Below, in pieces: positions 46,771 through 55,874 of a stretch of DNA of 64,000 bases. The notes under the pieces are model-generated. The model searched no databases and was not told the DNA's origin. It saw only the letters and a program-made list of their open reading frames with translations. How positions within the stretch are numbered: position 1 is the stretch's first letter; the number at the start of each line of letters is the position of its first letter. Source of the DNA: Methylophilus sp. (GTDB lineage Bacteria; Pseudomonadota; Gammaproteobacteria; Burkholderiales; Methylophilaceae); the NCBI GenBank assembly GCA_030696695.1, contig JAUYRP010000031.1:20638-84637 (forward strand), read 5' to 3'. The position numbers were made by a program, and so were the translations under genes.

Positions 46771-47721
46771 TTACCACTTAATATTTTTACGGATTTTGTA
46801 ACGTAACCAAATGGCTGTGCCATTCATCAATAAAGTCACTACGATAATGATGGCGCCAGTTGCAGCAGCGTTGATATGAAACGCATGGTCTGGACGTGAC
46901 AACCAGTTAAACATTTGAATTGGCAGTACGGTAAAGCCAGAAGTTAGCCATTCAAAGTTTAAGAAAGGTGGCTCTGTACTGATAGGGGAAGGTGGTAAAA
47001 ACGCGATAAATGTGAGTGCACCAATGGTAATTACAGGTGCGGTTTCACCTAACGCACGTGCCATGCCGATAATCACACCCGTTAAAATACCGCCTTGCGA
47101 ATATTTGAGTACATGGTCTTTGACCACTTGCCATTTGGTCGCACCCACAGCATAAGCTGCTTCACGAATGGCCACTGGAATAGCACGAATAGACTCTCTG
47201 GTAGACACAATCACCACAGGCAAAATAAGCAAACCAAGAGTGAGGCCCGCAGTGAGAATTGATTGCCCTAAACCTAAACCATATACAAATAAACCTAGCG
47301 CTAGCAAGCCGTACACAATGGAAGGAACGCCAGCCAAGTTAGATACGTTGATTTCGATTAAATCTGACAGCCAACCTTTTTTTGCATACTCTTCAAGATA
47401 TAAACCAGCGGCTACACCCAATGGCACTGCTGTTAAGAAGGTCACAATCATCACCAAGGCAGAACCCACCCACGCTGACAATATGCCTGCACGTTCAGCA
47501 CGACGGGATGGAAATTCTGTAAAGAAGGTTAAGTTGAAGCGTTGGTAGCCGTCCATGATCAAGTCGATAAAAAGCGTGCATAGGGTTAGTAAACCAATCA
47601 TCAACGCGATCAGACCAATGATGGAAAAAACTACATCATTACGTTTGTGGCGCTTAATCATGGCGCGCACAGCGTCAATGTTCTCAAGGACGCTTGCTTG
47701 TTTTGTTTGCATGTCGCTCAT
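46771..47721 (-). CDS. pstA: Phosphate ABC transporter permease PstA
   Basis: PstA is one of the two membrane subunits of the phosphate transporter. The 316-residue protein has an N-terminal segment (about 30-55), a periplasmic part, and five further transmembrane segments carrying the permease-ATPase contact loop in YAVGATKWQVVKDHVLK near residue 190. It starts three bases after the pstC stop codon and ends 22 bases before pstB. Confidence 0.96.
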   Translation of the reverse strand: MSDMQTKQASVLENIDAVRAMIKRHKRNDVVFSIIGLIALMIGLLTLCTLFIDLIMDGYQRFNLTFFTEFPSRRAERAGILSAWVGSALVMIVTFLTAVPLGVAAGLYLEEYAKKGWLSDLIEINVSNLAGVPSIVYGLLALGLFVYGLGLGQSILTAGLTLGLLILPVVIVSTRESIRAIPVAIREAAYAVGATKWQVVKDHVLKYSQGGILTGVIIGMARALGETAPVITIGALTFIAFLPPSPISTEPPFLNFEWLTSGFTVLPIQMFNWLSRPDHAFHINAAATGAIIIVVTLLMNGTAIWLRYKIRKNIKW

Positions 47722-47724
47722 AAA

Positions 47725-48672
47725 TTAATAGTTCTCACGGAATTTTTTACGTACGACATGACCCAAAATATTGAATGTCAGCGTCATTAACATCAAAACT
47801 AGGCCTGCCGCAAAAATACTTTGGTAACCAATACTGCCGTGCGGTAAGTCACCCAAGGCCACTTGCACAATGTAAGCGGTAATCGTTGCTGCGCTCTCCA
47901 TTGGGTTGAAGGTGAGATTGGGTTGTTGACCAGCCGCCACCGCCACTACCATGGTCTCACCCACAGCACGTGATATGCCTAGAATATAGGCGGCGATGAT
48001 GCCAGAAATAGCGGCAGGTGTAACAACCTTAACTGCAGTTTGAAAGCGAGTAGCACCCATGGCATAACTACCTTCACGCATGCTCATAGGCACTGCACGC
48101 ATGGCATCCTCAGCGACTGAAGAAATGTAAGGAATAATCATAATGCCCATCACAATGCCTGGGCCTAGCATATTAAAACCAGGTAGTTCAGGGAATATTT
48201 TTTGCAACATGGGCGTGACAAAAAGCAAAGCAAAGTAACCAAATACAACCGTAGGTACCCCCACTAATAATTCCAGTATCGGTTTAACGGTTTCACGCAC
48301 TTTGTGGCTGGCAAATTCAGAAAGATAAATAGCACCTACAGTGCCGATCGGTATGGCGACACACAATGCAATGGCTGAGGTTGTGAGTGTGCCTGAGACT
48401 AGAGGCATGATGCCGTAATGAGCGTCTTCAAACAGCGGTGTCCATTGTGTGTCCGTTAAAAAGTCTTTAAGAGAAACCACTTTAAAGAAGGTCATGGACT
48501 CATACAGCAACACACCGACAATCGCGAACGTAGTGAGTACCGCTGATAATGCCGCTAACATCAAAATAAATTCAATGATGCGTTCACGTACATTTCTTTT
48601 AATGTTTTTAGCTAAACGCGGGCTAATGGTTTGCATCATGGTTGTGCTGAGAGTTTGACTGGAAGCCGACAT
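47725..48672 (-). CDS. pstC: Phosphate ABC transporter permease PstC
   Basis: PstC is the partner permease of PstA. The 315-residue protein has six predicted transmembrane segments and the contact loop in YAMGATRFQTAVKVV near residue 207, plus ISRAVGETMVVA near residue 235. It has its own Pho box and a good -10 upstream, so it can be transcribed without the pstS genes. Confidence 0.96.
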   Translation of the reverse strand: MSASSQTLSTTMMQTISPRLAKNIKRNVRERIIEFILMLAALSAVLTTFAIVGVLLYESMTFFKVVSLKDFLTDTQWTPLFEDAHYGIMPLVSGTLTTSAIALCVAIPIGTVGAIYLSEFASHKVRETVKPILELLVGVPTVVFGYFALLFVTPMLQKIFPELPGFNMLGPGIVMGIMIIPYISSVAEDAMRAVPMSMREGSYAMGATRFQTAVKVVTPAAISGIIAAYILGISRAVGETMVVAVAAGQQPNLTFNPMESAATITAYIVQVALGDLPHGSIGYQSIFAAGLVLMLMTLTFNILGHVVRKKFRENY

Positions 48673-48717
48673 TATATATTTCTATTTTGATCTTAAACAT
48701 TATTGTAATAAAGAAAT

Positions 48718-48735
48718 GTGACAAAAATAAGACAA
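48718..48735 (-). promoter_or_regulatory. Pho box and promoter before pstC
   Basis: On the minus strand TTGTCTT, ATTT, TTGTCAC form two half-sites at an 11-base interval. TACAAT, one base from the consensus -10, lies exactly 10 bases downstream (48707-48702). The distance from box to ATG is 45 bases. Confidence 0.75.
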
Positions 48736-48797
48736 ATTGCTGTTGGCTGGATATTTGAACCCTATTGGGGCCGCGATGGAAAAGTCATTTACGCCGC

Positions 48798-48834
48798 ATC
48801 AATACAAGCATTAAGGCGCACTGCTTGTATTGAT
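48798..48834. other. Perfect 13-base hairpin between pstS and pstC
   Basis: ATCAATACAAGCA (48798-48810) pairs without mismatch with TGCTTGTATTGAT (48822-48834); the loop has 11 bases. No T run follows on the minus strand, so it is more likely to protect the 3' end of the pstS message or slow read-through than to be a simple terminator. Confidence 0.7.
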
Positions 48835-48852
48835 CAGCGATATTACATGTCT

Positions 48853-49878
48853 TTATTTAATGCGAGCAAGCAAGTCTTCAATCTTAATGCCTACTTCTGG
48901 TTTGCCACCAAAACCTGTGCCGGTTTTCATTGCTTCCCAATGTGCTTTTACCGCATCCATGTCTTTTTGAGGCAGAGGAATAAATTTCACTTCTTCTGTA
49001 AGCATTTGTGCATCTCTCAAATAGGCATCAATAAACGCTTTGACCTCTGGTTTTTCTTTGGCTGATTTTGCGCTCACGTAAATAAATAAAGGGCGTGAAA
49101 GCGGTTGATAAGTACCATCCATGACGGTTTCTTTGCTGGGAGAAACCGCTGGCGATTGTTCATCTAGGGCAACAGGCACGGCTCTGACTTTGTCTTGGTT
49201 TTCCTCGTAGTAAGCGTAACCAAAATAACCCAAAGCACCTTTGTCATTAATCACACCTTGCACTAACACATTGTCATCTTCTGAAGCTGTGAAATCACCA
49301 CGGCTAGATTTTGCTTTGCCCACAATCGCCTCGGTAAAGTAATCAAAGGTGCCGGAGTCAGACCCTGCGCCAAATAATTTGATGGGCGTGTCTGGCCAAG
49401 CTGGGTTGACTTGATTCCATGTGGTAATGGTTTGCTGTGCTTCTGGTGCCCAAATTTTATTTAATTCCGCTACGGTCATGCGTTCAATAAAATTGTTGTT
49501 AGGGTTCACTACAACTGTAAGCGCATCAAATGCAATCGGTAATTCGATAAACTCAATACCTGCTTCTTTACAGGCGGCCATTTCTTTTTCTAAGATAGGA
49601 CGTGACGCATTTTGCACATCACTTTCACCACGGCAGAATTTTTTAAAACCACCGCCCGTGCCGGAAATGCCTACGGTGACATGGGTTTTTGTCGCAATTT
49701 GAAACTCTTCTGACACTGCTTCGGTAATTGGAAAAACCGTACTTGAGCCATCGATTTTGACAATCGCATTCCTCTTGCTTTTCCCATCCACATTATCGTT
49801 TGAAGGAGAGCAAGCGATGAGGCATGCTGAAATGGTGAGCATGGAGATAAGAGAAATATTCTTGTGAGCAAAAGTCAT
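48853..49878 (-). CDS. pstS: Phosphate-binding protein PstS, lipoprotein form
   Basis: A periplasmic phosphate-binding protein of the PstS family with IDGSSTVFPITEAV near the start of the mature part, GISGTGGGFKKFCRGE, and GAGSDSGTFDYFTEAIVG near residue 165 (phosphate ligands Ser and Asp). The signal peptide ends in the lipobox LIAC (Cys23), so this copy is membrane-anchored. The frame is open to a TTG at 49893; the ATG at 49878 starts the signal peptide and gives 341 residues. It is a close paralogue of the next pstS upstream; a bidirectional terminator stands between them. I found no Pho box directly before it. Confidence 0.95.
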   Translation of the reverse strand: MTFAHKNISLISMLTISACLIACSPSNDNVDGKSKRNAIVKIDGSSTVFPITEAVSEEFQIATKTHVTVGISGTGGGFKKFCRGESDVQNASRPILEKEMAACKEAGIEFIELPIAFDALTVVVNPNNNFIERMTVAELNKIWAPEAQQTITTWNQVNPAWPDTPIKLFGAGSDSGTFDYFTEAIVGKAKSSRGDFTASEDDNVLVQGVINDKGALGYFGYAYYEENQDKVRAVPVALDEQSPAVSPSKETVMDGTYQPLSRPLFIYVSAKSAKEKPEVKAFIDAYLRDAQMLTEEVKFIPLPQKDMDAVKAHWEAMKTGTGFGGKPEVGIKIEDLLARIK

Positions 49879-50010
49879 GTGTGTGCCTAACAATATGAAA
49901 AAAGGAACGATTTTAAAAGCTTAGCTGATAAGTGTTGCATTGAAATGAACAAACGTAATTCTATGATAATTAACACTTTAGGTCAGTAACTAATCCAAAT
50001 TATGAAAATA

Positions 50011-50039
50011 AAAAAGCGACATCATTGATGTCGCTTTTT
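50011..50039. terminator. Terminator between the two pstS genes
   Basis: AAAAAGCGACATC and GATGTCGCTTTTT form a perfect stem with the loop ATT. On the minus strand it ends the upstream pstS message with a T run, and would reduce transcription of the second pstS. Confidence 0.92.
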
Positions 50040-50058
50040 GTTTTACTGCATGAACGCG

Positions 50059-51057
50059 TTACTTAATACGTGCAAGTAAATCTTCAATTTTCACGCCAAT
50101 TTCAGGTGTGCCATCAAAGCCTGTGCCTGGCTTGAGCGCTTTCCAATGCTTGGTTACAGCAGCATATTCGTTGGCTGGTAAAGGAATGTATTTCACTTCT
50201 TTAACAAGCGTTGGCGCATTTTGTAAATAAAAATCAATAAAGGCTTTCACTTCTGGTTTAAACGCTGCCGCAGTGGCGTTCACATAAATGAAAATGGGGC
50301 GAGATAGCGGTTGATAAGTGCCGTTCTTCACCGTTTCAAAAGAAGGGCTGACCGCTGGTGCACCTTTTTTAGCAACGATAGGTACAGCTCTCAATTTGTC
50401 TTGGTTTTCTTCAAAGTAGGCAAAACCAAAATAGCCAAGACCACCTTTGTCACTGTTCACACCTTGCACCAATACATTGTCATCTTCTGATGCCGTAAAG
50501 TCACCACGGCTAGATTTTGCTTTGCCAACAATGGCTTCTGTAAAGTAATCAAACGTGCCTGAATCAGACCCTGCACCAAATAATTTTAAAGGCGTATCTG
50601 GAAATGTGGCGTTGACTTGCTTCCAAGATTTGATTTTACCTTGTGCGGCTGGCTCCCATATTTTTTTCAATTCTTCTACGCTGAGCGATTTTACAAAGTC
50701 ATTATTTTTGTTGATGACAACAGTCAAGCCGTCATACGCCACAGGCAATTCAATAAATTGCACACCAGCCTCTTTACAAGCTTCCATCTCTTTTTTCAAA
50801 ATTGGACGAGAAGCGTTTTGTATATCTGTCTCACCGCGACAGAATTTTTTGAAACCACCGCCTGTACCAGAGATACCTACTGTTACTTTGGTTTTCTTTT
50901 CAATCTGAAACTCTTCTGCAACTGCTTCAGTGATTGGGTATACCGTACTTGAGCCGTCAATTTTAATGATTTTTTCTGCGGCATTGATAGGTTGAATATT
51001 GAATACTGCGGTCACGAGTGCAGCAATACTTAATGATTTAACAAACTGTGTTTGCAT
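50059..51057 (-). CDS. pstS: Phosphate-binding protein PstS, soluble periplasmic form
   Basis: The second, promoter-proximal PstS paralogue, with the same ligand motifs (IDGSSTVYPITEAV, GAGSDSGTFDYFTEAIVG). Its signal peptide ends in INA/AE without a lipobox cysteine, so it should be released into the periplasm, unlike the lipoprotein copy. Two ATGs occur (51063 and 51057); GGAGAG abuts the first and is well spaced for the second, giving 332 residues. It is the first gene of the pst block and has the strongest Pho box in the window, shared with the divergent arsC region. Strong expression followed by a terminator fits a binding protein made in excess over the permease. Confidence 0.95.
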   Translation of the reverse strand: MQTQFVKSLSIAALVTAVFNIQPINAAEKIIKIDGSSTVYPITEAVAEEFQIEKKTKVTVGISGTGGGFKKFCRGETDIQNASRPILKKEMEACKEAGVQFIELPVAYDGLTVVINKNNDFVKSLSVEELKKIWEPAAQGKIKSWKQVNATFPDTPLKLFGAGSDSGTFDYFTEAIVGKAKSSRGDFTASEDDNVLVQGVNSDKGGLGYFGFAYFEENQDKLRAVPIVAKKGAPAVSPSFETVKNGTYQPLSRPIFIYVNATAAAFKPEVKAFIDFYLQNAPTLVKEVKYIPLPANEYAAVTKHWKALKPGTGFDGTPEIGVKIEDLLARIK

Positions 51058-51142
51058 TAACATCTCTCCGGATTAAAATAAATTACTATGAACGCTGGCT
51101 GTGAAATATCAGGTAAGTTCATGAGTAAGCTAAAGAGAGTCT

Positions 51143-51171
51143 ATGAAAGATTTGTGACGGCAATATGACAA
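51143..51171 (-). promoter_or_regulatory. Pho box before the first pstS gene
   Basis: On the minus strand TTGTCAT, CCGTCAC and CTTTCAT follow at exact 11-base intervals (spacers ATTG and AAAT), each matching 6 of 7 bases of the PhoB half-site. TAGCTT (51132-51127) is exactly 10 bases downstream of the third unit. It lies in the 157-base interval between divergent pstS and arsC. Confidence 0.8.
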
Positions 51172-51214
51172 ATCTTGCAGGACTATAAGCAATTATTTTA
51201 ATAGCGAGAGAACG

Positions 51215-51625
51215 ATGAGTAATGTGACCATTTATCATAATCCTGCATGCGGGACATCAAGAAACACGCTGGCCATGATACGCGCTAGTGGGGTTGAGCC
51301 TAATGTGATTGAATACCTAGCCACACCGCCAGACCGCGAAACACTTTGCGGATTAATTGCTGCGATGGGTATAGAACCACGTCAATTGTTGAGGGAAAAA
51401 GGCACACCTTATATTGAGCTAGGGTTAGACAATATTTATTTAACGGATACTCAATTGATTGATGCGATGCTTGATCATCCCATCTTAATCAATCGCCCAA
51501 TTGTAGTCACACCCAAGGGTGTACGTTTGTGTCGGCCATCTGAAGTGGTGTTAGATATTTTAGAGAACCCGATTCTCGGCAACTTTATGAAAGAAGACGG
51601 CGAAGTAATACAAGCTAGCAGGTAA
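51215..51625 (+). CDS. arsC: Arsenate reductase (glutaredoxin type)
   Basis: ArsC reduces arsenate to arsenite with glutathione and glutaredoxin. The 136-residue protein has the catalytic cysteine in NPACGTSRN (Cys12), and the ArsC arginines in RPIVVTPKGVRLCRPSE near residue 94. It is divergent from pstS. Since arsenate enters through the Pst system, making the detoxifying enzyme next to Pst is sensible. The family also contains YfgD/Spx-like members, but the Cys12 and RP...RLCRP text fit ArsC. Confidence 0.88.
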   Translation: MSNVTIYHNPACGTSRNTLAMIRASGVEPNVIEYLATPPDRETLCGLIAAMGIEPRQLLREKGTPYIELGLDNIYLTDTQLIDAMLDHPILINRPIVVTPKGVRLCRPSEVVLDILENPILGNFMKEDGEVIQASR

Positions 51626-51694
51626 GACGACAGGCATGCAACGTACACTAGTTGCTTCCTGTATAATTGCGGTTTTACTTACATTGCTAGATTT

Positions 51695-52799
51695 ATGGAA
51701 GCCGAACAACTCAACCAAATTGCCAACCGTTTAACTGACTTAAATGAACGTAACCTTGCCCTACGGGGGTATCTTTGACTTTGAGAACAAGTCACAGCGT
51801 TTGGAAGAGGTCAACGGTTTATTAGAGGACCCCAAAGTTTGGGATGACGCACAAAAAGCACAAAAGCTAGGCAAAGAAAAGCGTGAGCTTGAAATGGTGG
51901 TGAACACCTTAGCGAGTGTTGAGCAGAGTATTCAGGACAGCCGTGATTTGTTTGAAATGGCGCGCGATGAAAATGATGATGACACGCTACTAAGTGTAGA
52001 TACTGATTCGCTGGAAGTGGAAAAACGTGTGGCAGAAATGGAATTCCGCCGCATGTTCTCGGGCCCAATGGACGCCAACAATTGCTTTATTGAGTTTCAA
52101 TCAGGGTCTGGTGGTACCGAGGCGCAAGATTGGGCGGCAATGTTATTGCGCATGTACTTGCGTTATTGCGAGCGTAAAGGCTTTAAAGTGGAAGTGCTGG
52201 AAGAGTCCGAAGGTGATGTGGCTGGCATTAAAGGCGCATCCATTAAGATCACGGGTGATTATGCTTACGGTACTTTGCGTACCGAAAATGGCGTACATCG
52301 TTTAGTACGTAAGTCTCCGTTTGATTCAAACGCTAAACGCCATACGAGCTTTGCCAGTGTGCAGATTTTCCCTGAAGTCGACGACTCGATAGAAATTGAA
52401 ATTAACCCTGCCGATTTGCGTATTGATACCTATCGTGCCAGTGGCGCCGGTGGTCAACATATTAATAAAACCGATTCAGCCGTCCGTATCACACACTTGC
52501 CCACAAACGTAGTTGTGCAGTGTCAAAACGACCGTTCACAGCATCGCAACCGTGAAGAAGCGATGAATATGTTGAAAGGCGCACTTTACAACTTGGAACT
52601 TAACAAGCGCAATGCCGACAAGCAAGCGCTTGAAGATGCCAAGACTGATATTGGTTGGGGACATCAAATTAGAAGCTATGTGTTGGACCAAGGCCGTATT
52701 AAAGATTTGCGCACCAATGTGGAAATTGGCAATACACAAGGTGTGTTGGATGGCGATCTTGATCCATTTATACAAGTGAGTTTAAAACAGGGCGTATAA
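51695..52799 (+). CDS. prfB: Peptide chain release factor 2, with programmed +1 frameshift
   Basis: RF2 recognises UGA and UAA and releases the finished peptide. The gene needs a +1 frameshift: an ATG at 51695 opens 27 codons ending CGG GGG TAT CTT, followed by an in-frame TGA (51776-51778); skipping T51776 continues in the frame GAC TTT GAG to 52799. The AGGGGG-type element (CGGGGGT) just before CTT TGA C is the internal Shine-Dalgarno of the classic RF2 site. The joined product has 367 residues, with the stop-recognition tripeptide SPF in RKSPFDSN and the GGQ motif at 252-254. The shift makes RF2 limit its own synthesis. E. coli places lysS directly downstream; here ppc intervenes on the other strand. 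Confidence 0.97.
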
Positions 52800-52802
52800 C
52801 GC

Positions 52803-55580
52803 TTACCCTGTATTTCTCAATCCAGCCGCAATCCCATTGATGGTGAGATGAATAGCAAGCTTGAGCTTTTCATCGGTCTCACCATTTCTGTATCGTTGAA
52901 TCATTTCTACCTGTAGATGATTGAGAGGATCTAAATAGGGCAAGCGATTGCGGATAGAGTTTGCCAAAGTTGGGTTGCCACTTAGGCGCTCAGTGGTTTC
53001 TTGCAGCAAATTCACAGCCTCAGTTGTAAGTGCATGTTCATGGCTAATGCGGCCAAAAATGCTTTCACGCAATTCTCTGTCTTCTAATAAGTGGGCATAG
53101 TGTCTTGCCACAACTAAGTCGGTTTTAGCCAACACCATATCCACATTGTTGATCAATGTTTTAAATAACGGCCAGCAGGCCATCATTTCTTTCAGTGTTT
53201 GGATACGCGTTTCGCGCGTATCTTCATCAGCATCGATATATTGATGAATAGCGCTGCCTAAACCATACCAACCCGGTAATAGTAAGCGACATTGCCCCCA
53301 TGAGAATCCCCAAGGTATAGCGCGTAAGTCTTCAATTCTACGTGTGGATTTGCGCGCAGCGGGACGGCTCCCTAAATTAAGTTCTGCAATTTCAGCAATC
53401 GGCGTAGCGCCAAAAAAGTAATTAGCAAAGCCTGGTGTTTCATAAATCAAACTTCGGTAGGTGGTCATCGCGGTAGTAGAGAGTGTTTCCATCACACTCT
53501 CAAATGCACGCCGCTTTTGTGGCTCAATTTCATTTTGTGGAAATAAGCTGGCATCAATGGTCGCGGCTATCAATGTTTCAAGATGCTGCCTGCCTATTTT
53601 AGGATCAGCATATTTATTGGCAATAATTTCACCTTGCTCAGTGAGCCGTATTTGGCCATCCACTGTGCCATGCGGTTGCGCCATGATCGCTTGGTAAGTT
53701 GGGCCACCACCACGGCCCACAGTGCCGCCGCGACCGTGAAATAAACGTAGTTTGATTTTCGCTTGACTGAATAATTCAACCAGTGAGATTTCCGCTTTGT
53801 AGAGTTCCCAGTTAGAGGTCAAAAATCCACCGTCTTTATTACTATCGGAATAGCCCAGCATGATTTCCTGCTCATTGCCTTGATAGCGCAACACATGGCG
53901 TATACCCAGTAAACTCAGCCACTGTCCCATAATCATGGGCGCATGACGTAAGTCTGCAATGGTTTCGAACAGTGGTGCAATATTTAAATCCACTTGAATT
54001 TTTTGCGAGCCCCAAATGCCGCGCAGTAGTCCAGCTTCTTTTTGTAGCAGAGCGACTTCAAGTAAGTCGGACAGTGTTTCTGTGTGCGAAATAATGTATT
54101 GACGAATGGCATGTTCACCAAACTGTTGGCGAATCTCACGCGCTTGATTAAGTACGCCTATTTCTGTGTGTACCAGCTCGGAGTATTGTTGGAATGGAGA
54201 AAATAACAATCTGGGTTGTTTCAGTTCATCCAACAAGGTTTTGGTTTTTTCATCTTCTGTCAGCTCGTCATATTCAAAGTCATAACCGGCTTTATGAAAT
54301 AGCTCTTTAATCACAGCTTCATGTACGTCTGACGATTGGCGAATATCAATCGTGGCCAAATGGAATCCGAACGTTTCAATTGCTTTGGTGAGCTTGCCTA
54401 AGCGAGGATAGATGAGGTCTTCACCTTTATTGGCTTTGAGCGAGGTCACCAGTATATTGAGCTCTGCTAATAATTCACTCGAATTTTCGTAGGGTAGGCT
54501 ATCACTCGGTGCATCTTTTAATTCAAACGCAGGTAATAAAGTACGTACAGTGGCCAATAACTTATCGTTAATGCCATTAAGTGCCAGTCGATATGGCTCG
54601 TCTAAACGATGTGAAGATTGGTCACGTGAGCGTTTGGCAAGCTCAATGACAGCTTCATCAATACCGATGAGTCTGGATGAGATAGCCAATTCGCGTCTGA
54701 GCACTTCCAGCTCTTTCAAATAATATTTAAACACAGCGGATGCCTGCAAATGCATGGCTTGCTGCAAGGTGGTGCCATTCACAAAGGGATTGCCATCACG
54801 ATCGCCGCCAATCCAACTGCCCATGTGCAGAAAGCTTGGTAATACATACTGCGCACCCGTTTTGGCTTGGTAAAGCGAATTTAAGTCACGTTCTAAATCT
54901 TGCAGAATTTCAGGGATGACTTCTAAGAATGTGGTTTTATAGTAGCTCAGCGCATTTTCAATTTCGTTGACAACGGTGAGCTTAGAGAAGCGCAAAATTC
55001 TAGTTTGCCATAGTGAGCAAATTGCACCTTCAATGAGCAAATGGTTACGCTCAAGCTCCTTTTTCGATAACAGGTTGCCACGTTCAGCGAGTAAGTGAGC
55101 AATCGTATGTTCAATATCCAAAATACTTTTGCGCTGTACTTCAGTTGGGTGAGCCGTTAATACTGGGGACACGAGTGCATCTTTAAAAAATGCATCAATC
55201 GTATCAAACGAAAGATTATGCTCACCAATTTTATCCACCGAATGGGCAAGCATGCCTGGGCTAAGATTGTCTTCATTTAAACGCGTAAGTTGTTGCGTGT
55301 ATAAGTCCTCCGCAATGTTCACCAAATGCTTAAAGTAACTAAACGCACGCACCACGCAGACTGTTTGCACAGGGCTTAAATGTTTGAGGTAGCTTTCTAG
55401 TGCGATAGACGCTTGCTGATCATTTTCGCGATGAAACTTCACCGCTGATTTTCGAATGTTCTCAATTAAATCAAATGCCTCTTGGCCTTCTTTTTGTAAA
55501 ATAGCCAAACCCAGCACACGTCCTAAATAACGAATATTGTCTTTGAGTTGTTGATTTTGTTTTGCGTATAAATTCGCCAT
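52803..55580 (-). CDS. ppc: Phosphoenolpyruvate carboxylase
   Basis: Ppc adds bicarbonate to phosphoenolpyruvate to make oxaloacetate, an anaplerotic CO2-fixing step that matters in methylotrophs. The 925-residue protein is of normal length. The catalytic histidine lies in TAHPTEVQRKS near residue 141, the second signature in FHGRGGTVGRGGGPTYQAI near residue 610, and the C-terminus ends in NGIAAGLRNTG, the conserved tail. It converges with prfB, leaving three bases between stop codons. The 294 bases upstream to lysS hold no gene I can support. Confidence 0.98.
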   Translation of the reverse strand: MANLYAKQNQQLKDNIRYLGRVLGLAILQKEGQEAFDLIENIRKSAVKFHRENDQQASIALESYLKHLSPVQTVCVVRAFSYFKHLVNIAEDLYTQQLTRLNEDNLSPGMLAHSVDKIGEHNLSFDTIDAFFKDALVSPVLTAHPTEVQRKSILDIEHTIAHLLAERGNLLSKKELERNHLLIEGAICSLWQTRILRFSKLTVVNEIENALSYYKTTFLEVIPEILQDLERDLNSLYQAKTGAQYVLPSFLHMGSWIGGDRDGNPFVNGTTLQQAMHLQASAVFKYYLKELEVLRRELAISSRLIGIDEAVIELAKRSRDQSSHRLDEPYRLALNGINDKLLATVRTLLPAFELKDAPSDSLPYENSSELLAELNILVTSLKANKGEDLIYPRLGKLTKAIETFGFHLATIDIRQSSDVHEAVIKELFHKAGYDFEYDELTEDEKTKTLLDELKQPRLLFSPFQQYSELVHTEIGVLNQAREIRQQFGEHAIRQYIISHTETLSDLLEVALLQKEAGLLRGIWGSQKIQVDLNIAPLFETIADLRHAPMIMGQWLSLLGIRHVLRYQGNEQEIMLGYSDSNKDGGFLTSNWELYKAEISLVELFSQAKIKLRLFHGRGGTVGRGGGPTYQAIMAQPHGTVDGQIRLTEQGEIIANKYADPKIGRQHLETLIAATIDASLFPQNEIEPQKRRAFESVMETLSTTAMTTYRSLIYETPGFANYFFGATPIAEIAELNLGSRPAARKSTRRIEDLRAIPWGFSWGQCRLLLPGWYGLGSAIHQYIDADEDTRETRIQTLKEMMACWPLFKTLINNVDMVLAKTDLVVARHYAHLLEDRELRESIFGRISHEHALTTEAVNLLQETTERLSGNPTLANSIRNRLPYLDPLNHLQVEMIQRYRNGETDEKLKLAIHLTINGIAAGLRNTG

Positions 55581-55874
55581 GGCGTGTTGAGCGTGACTAA
55601 TGACATTGTTGATAAAGCAACATCTGCACCAATCACAATAAACGTTTTAAATCATTTGGTTAGGTTGAAAATTAATAGATACTGGTGGAAAACTTGCCCC
55701 AAAAACAATTGTTTGCACAAAATTAGTGCTGTGATGAAATGATTTGTATGCGTCACATCAAGCTTGACTACAAAAGCTAAGCAATACAGCCAAACTATTC
55801 AATGTTAAAATATTGAATTATTTGCCATCTCATAGTCTGATGCGTAAACCACTTATTTTGTGTAGAGAACGTTC

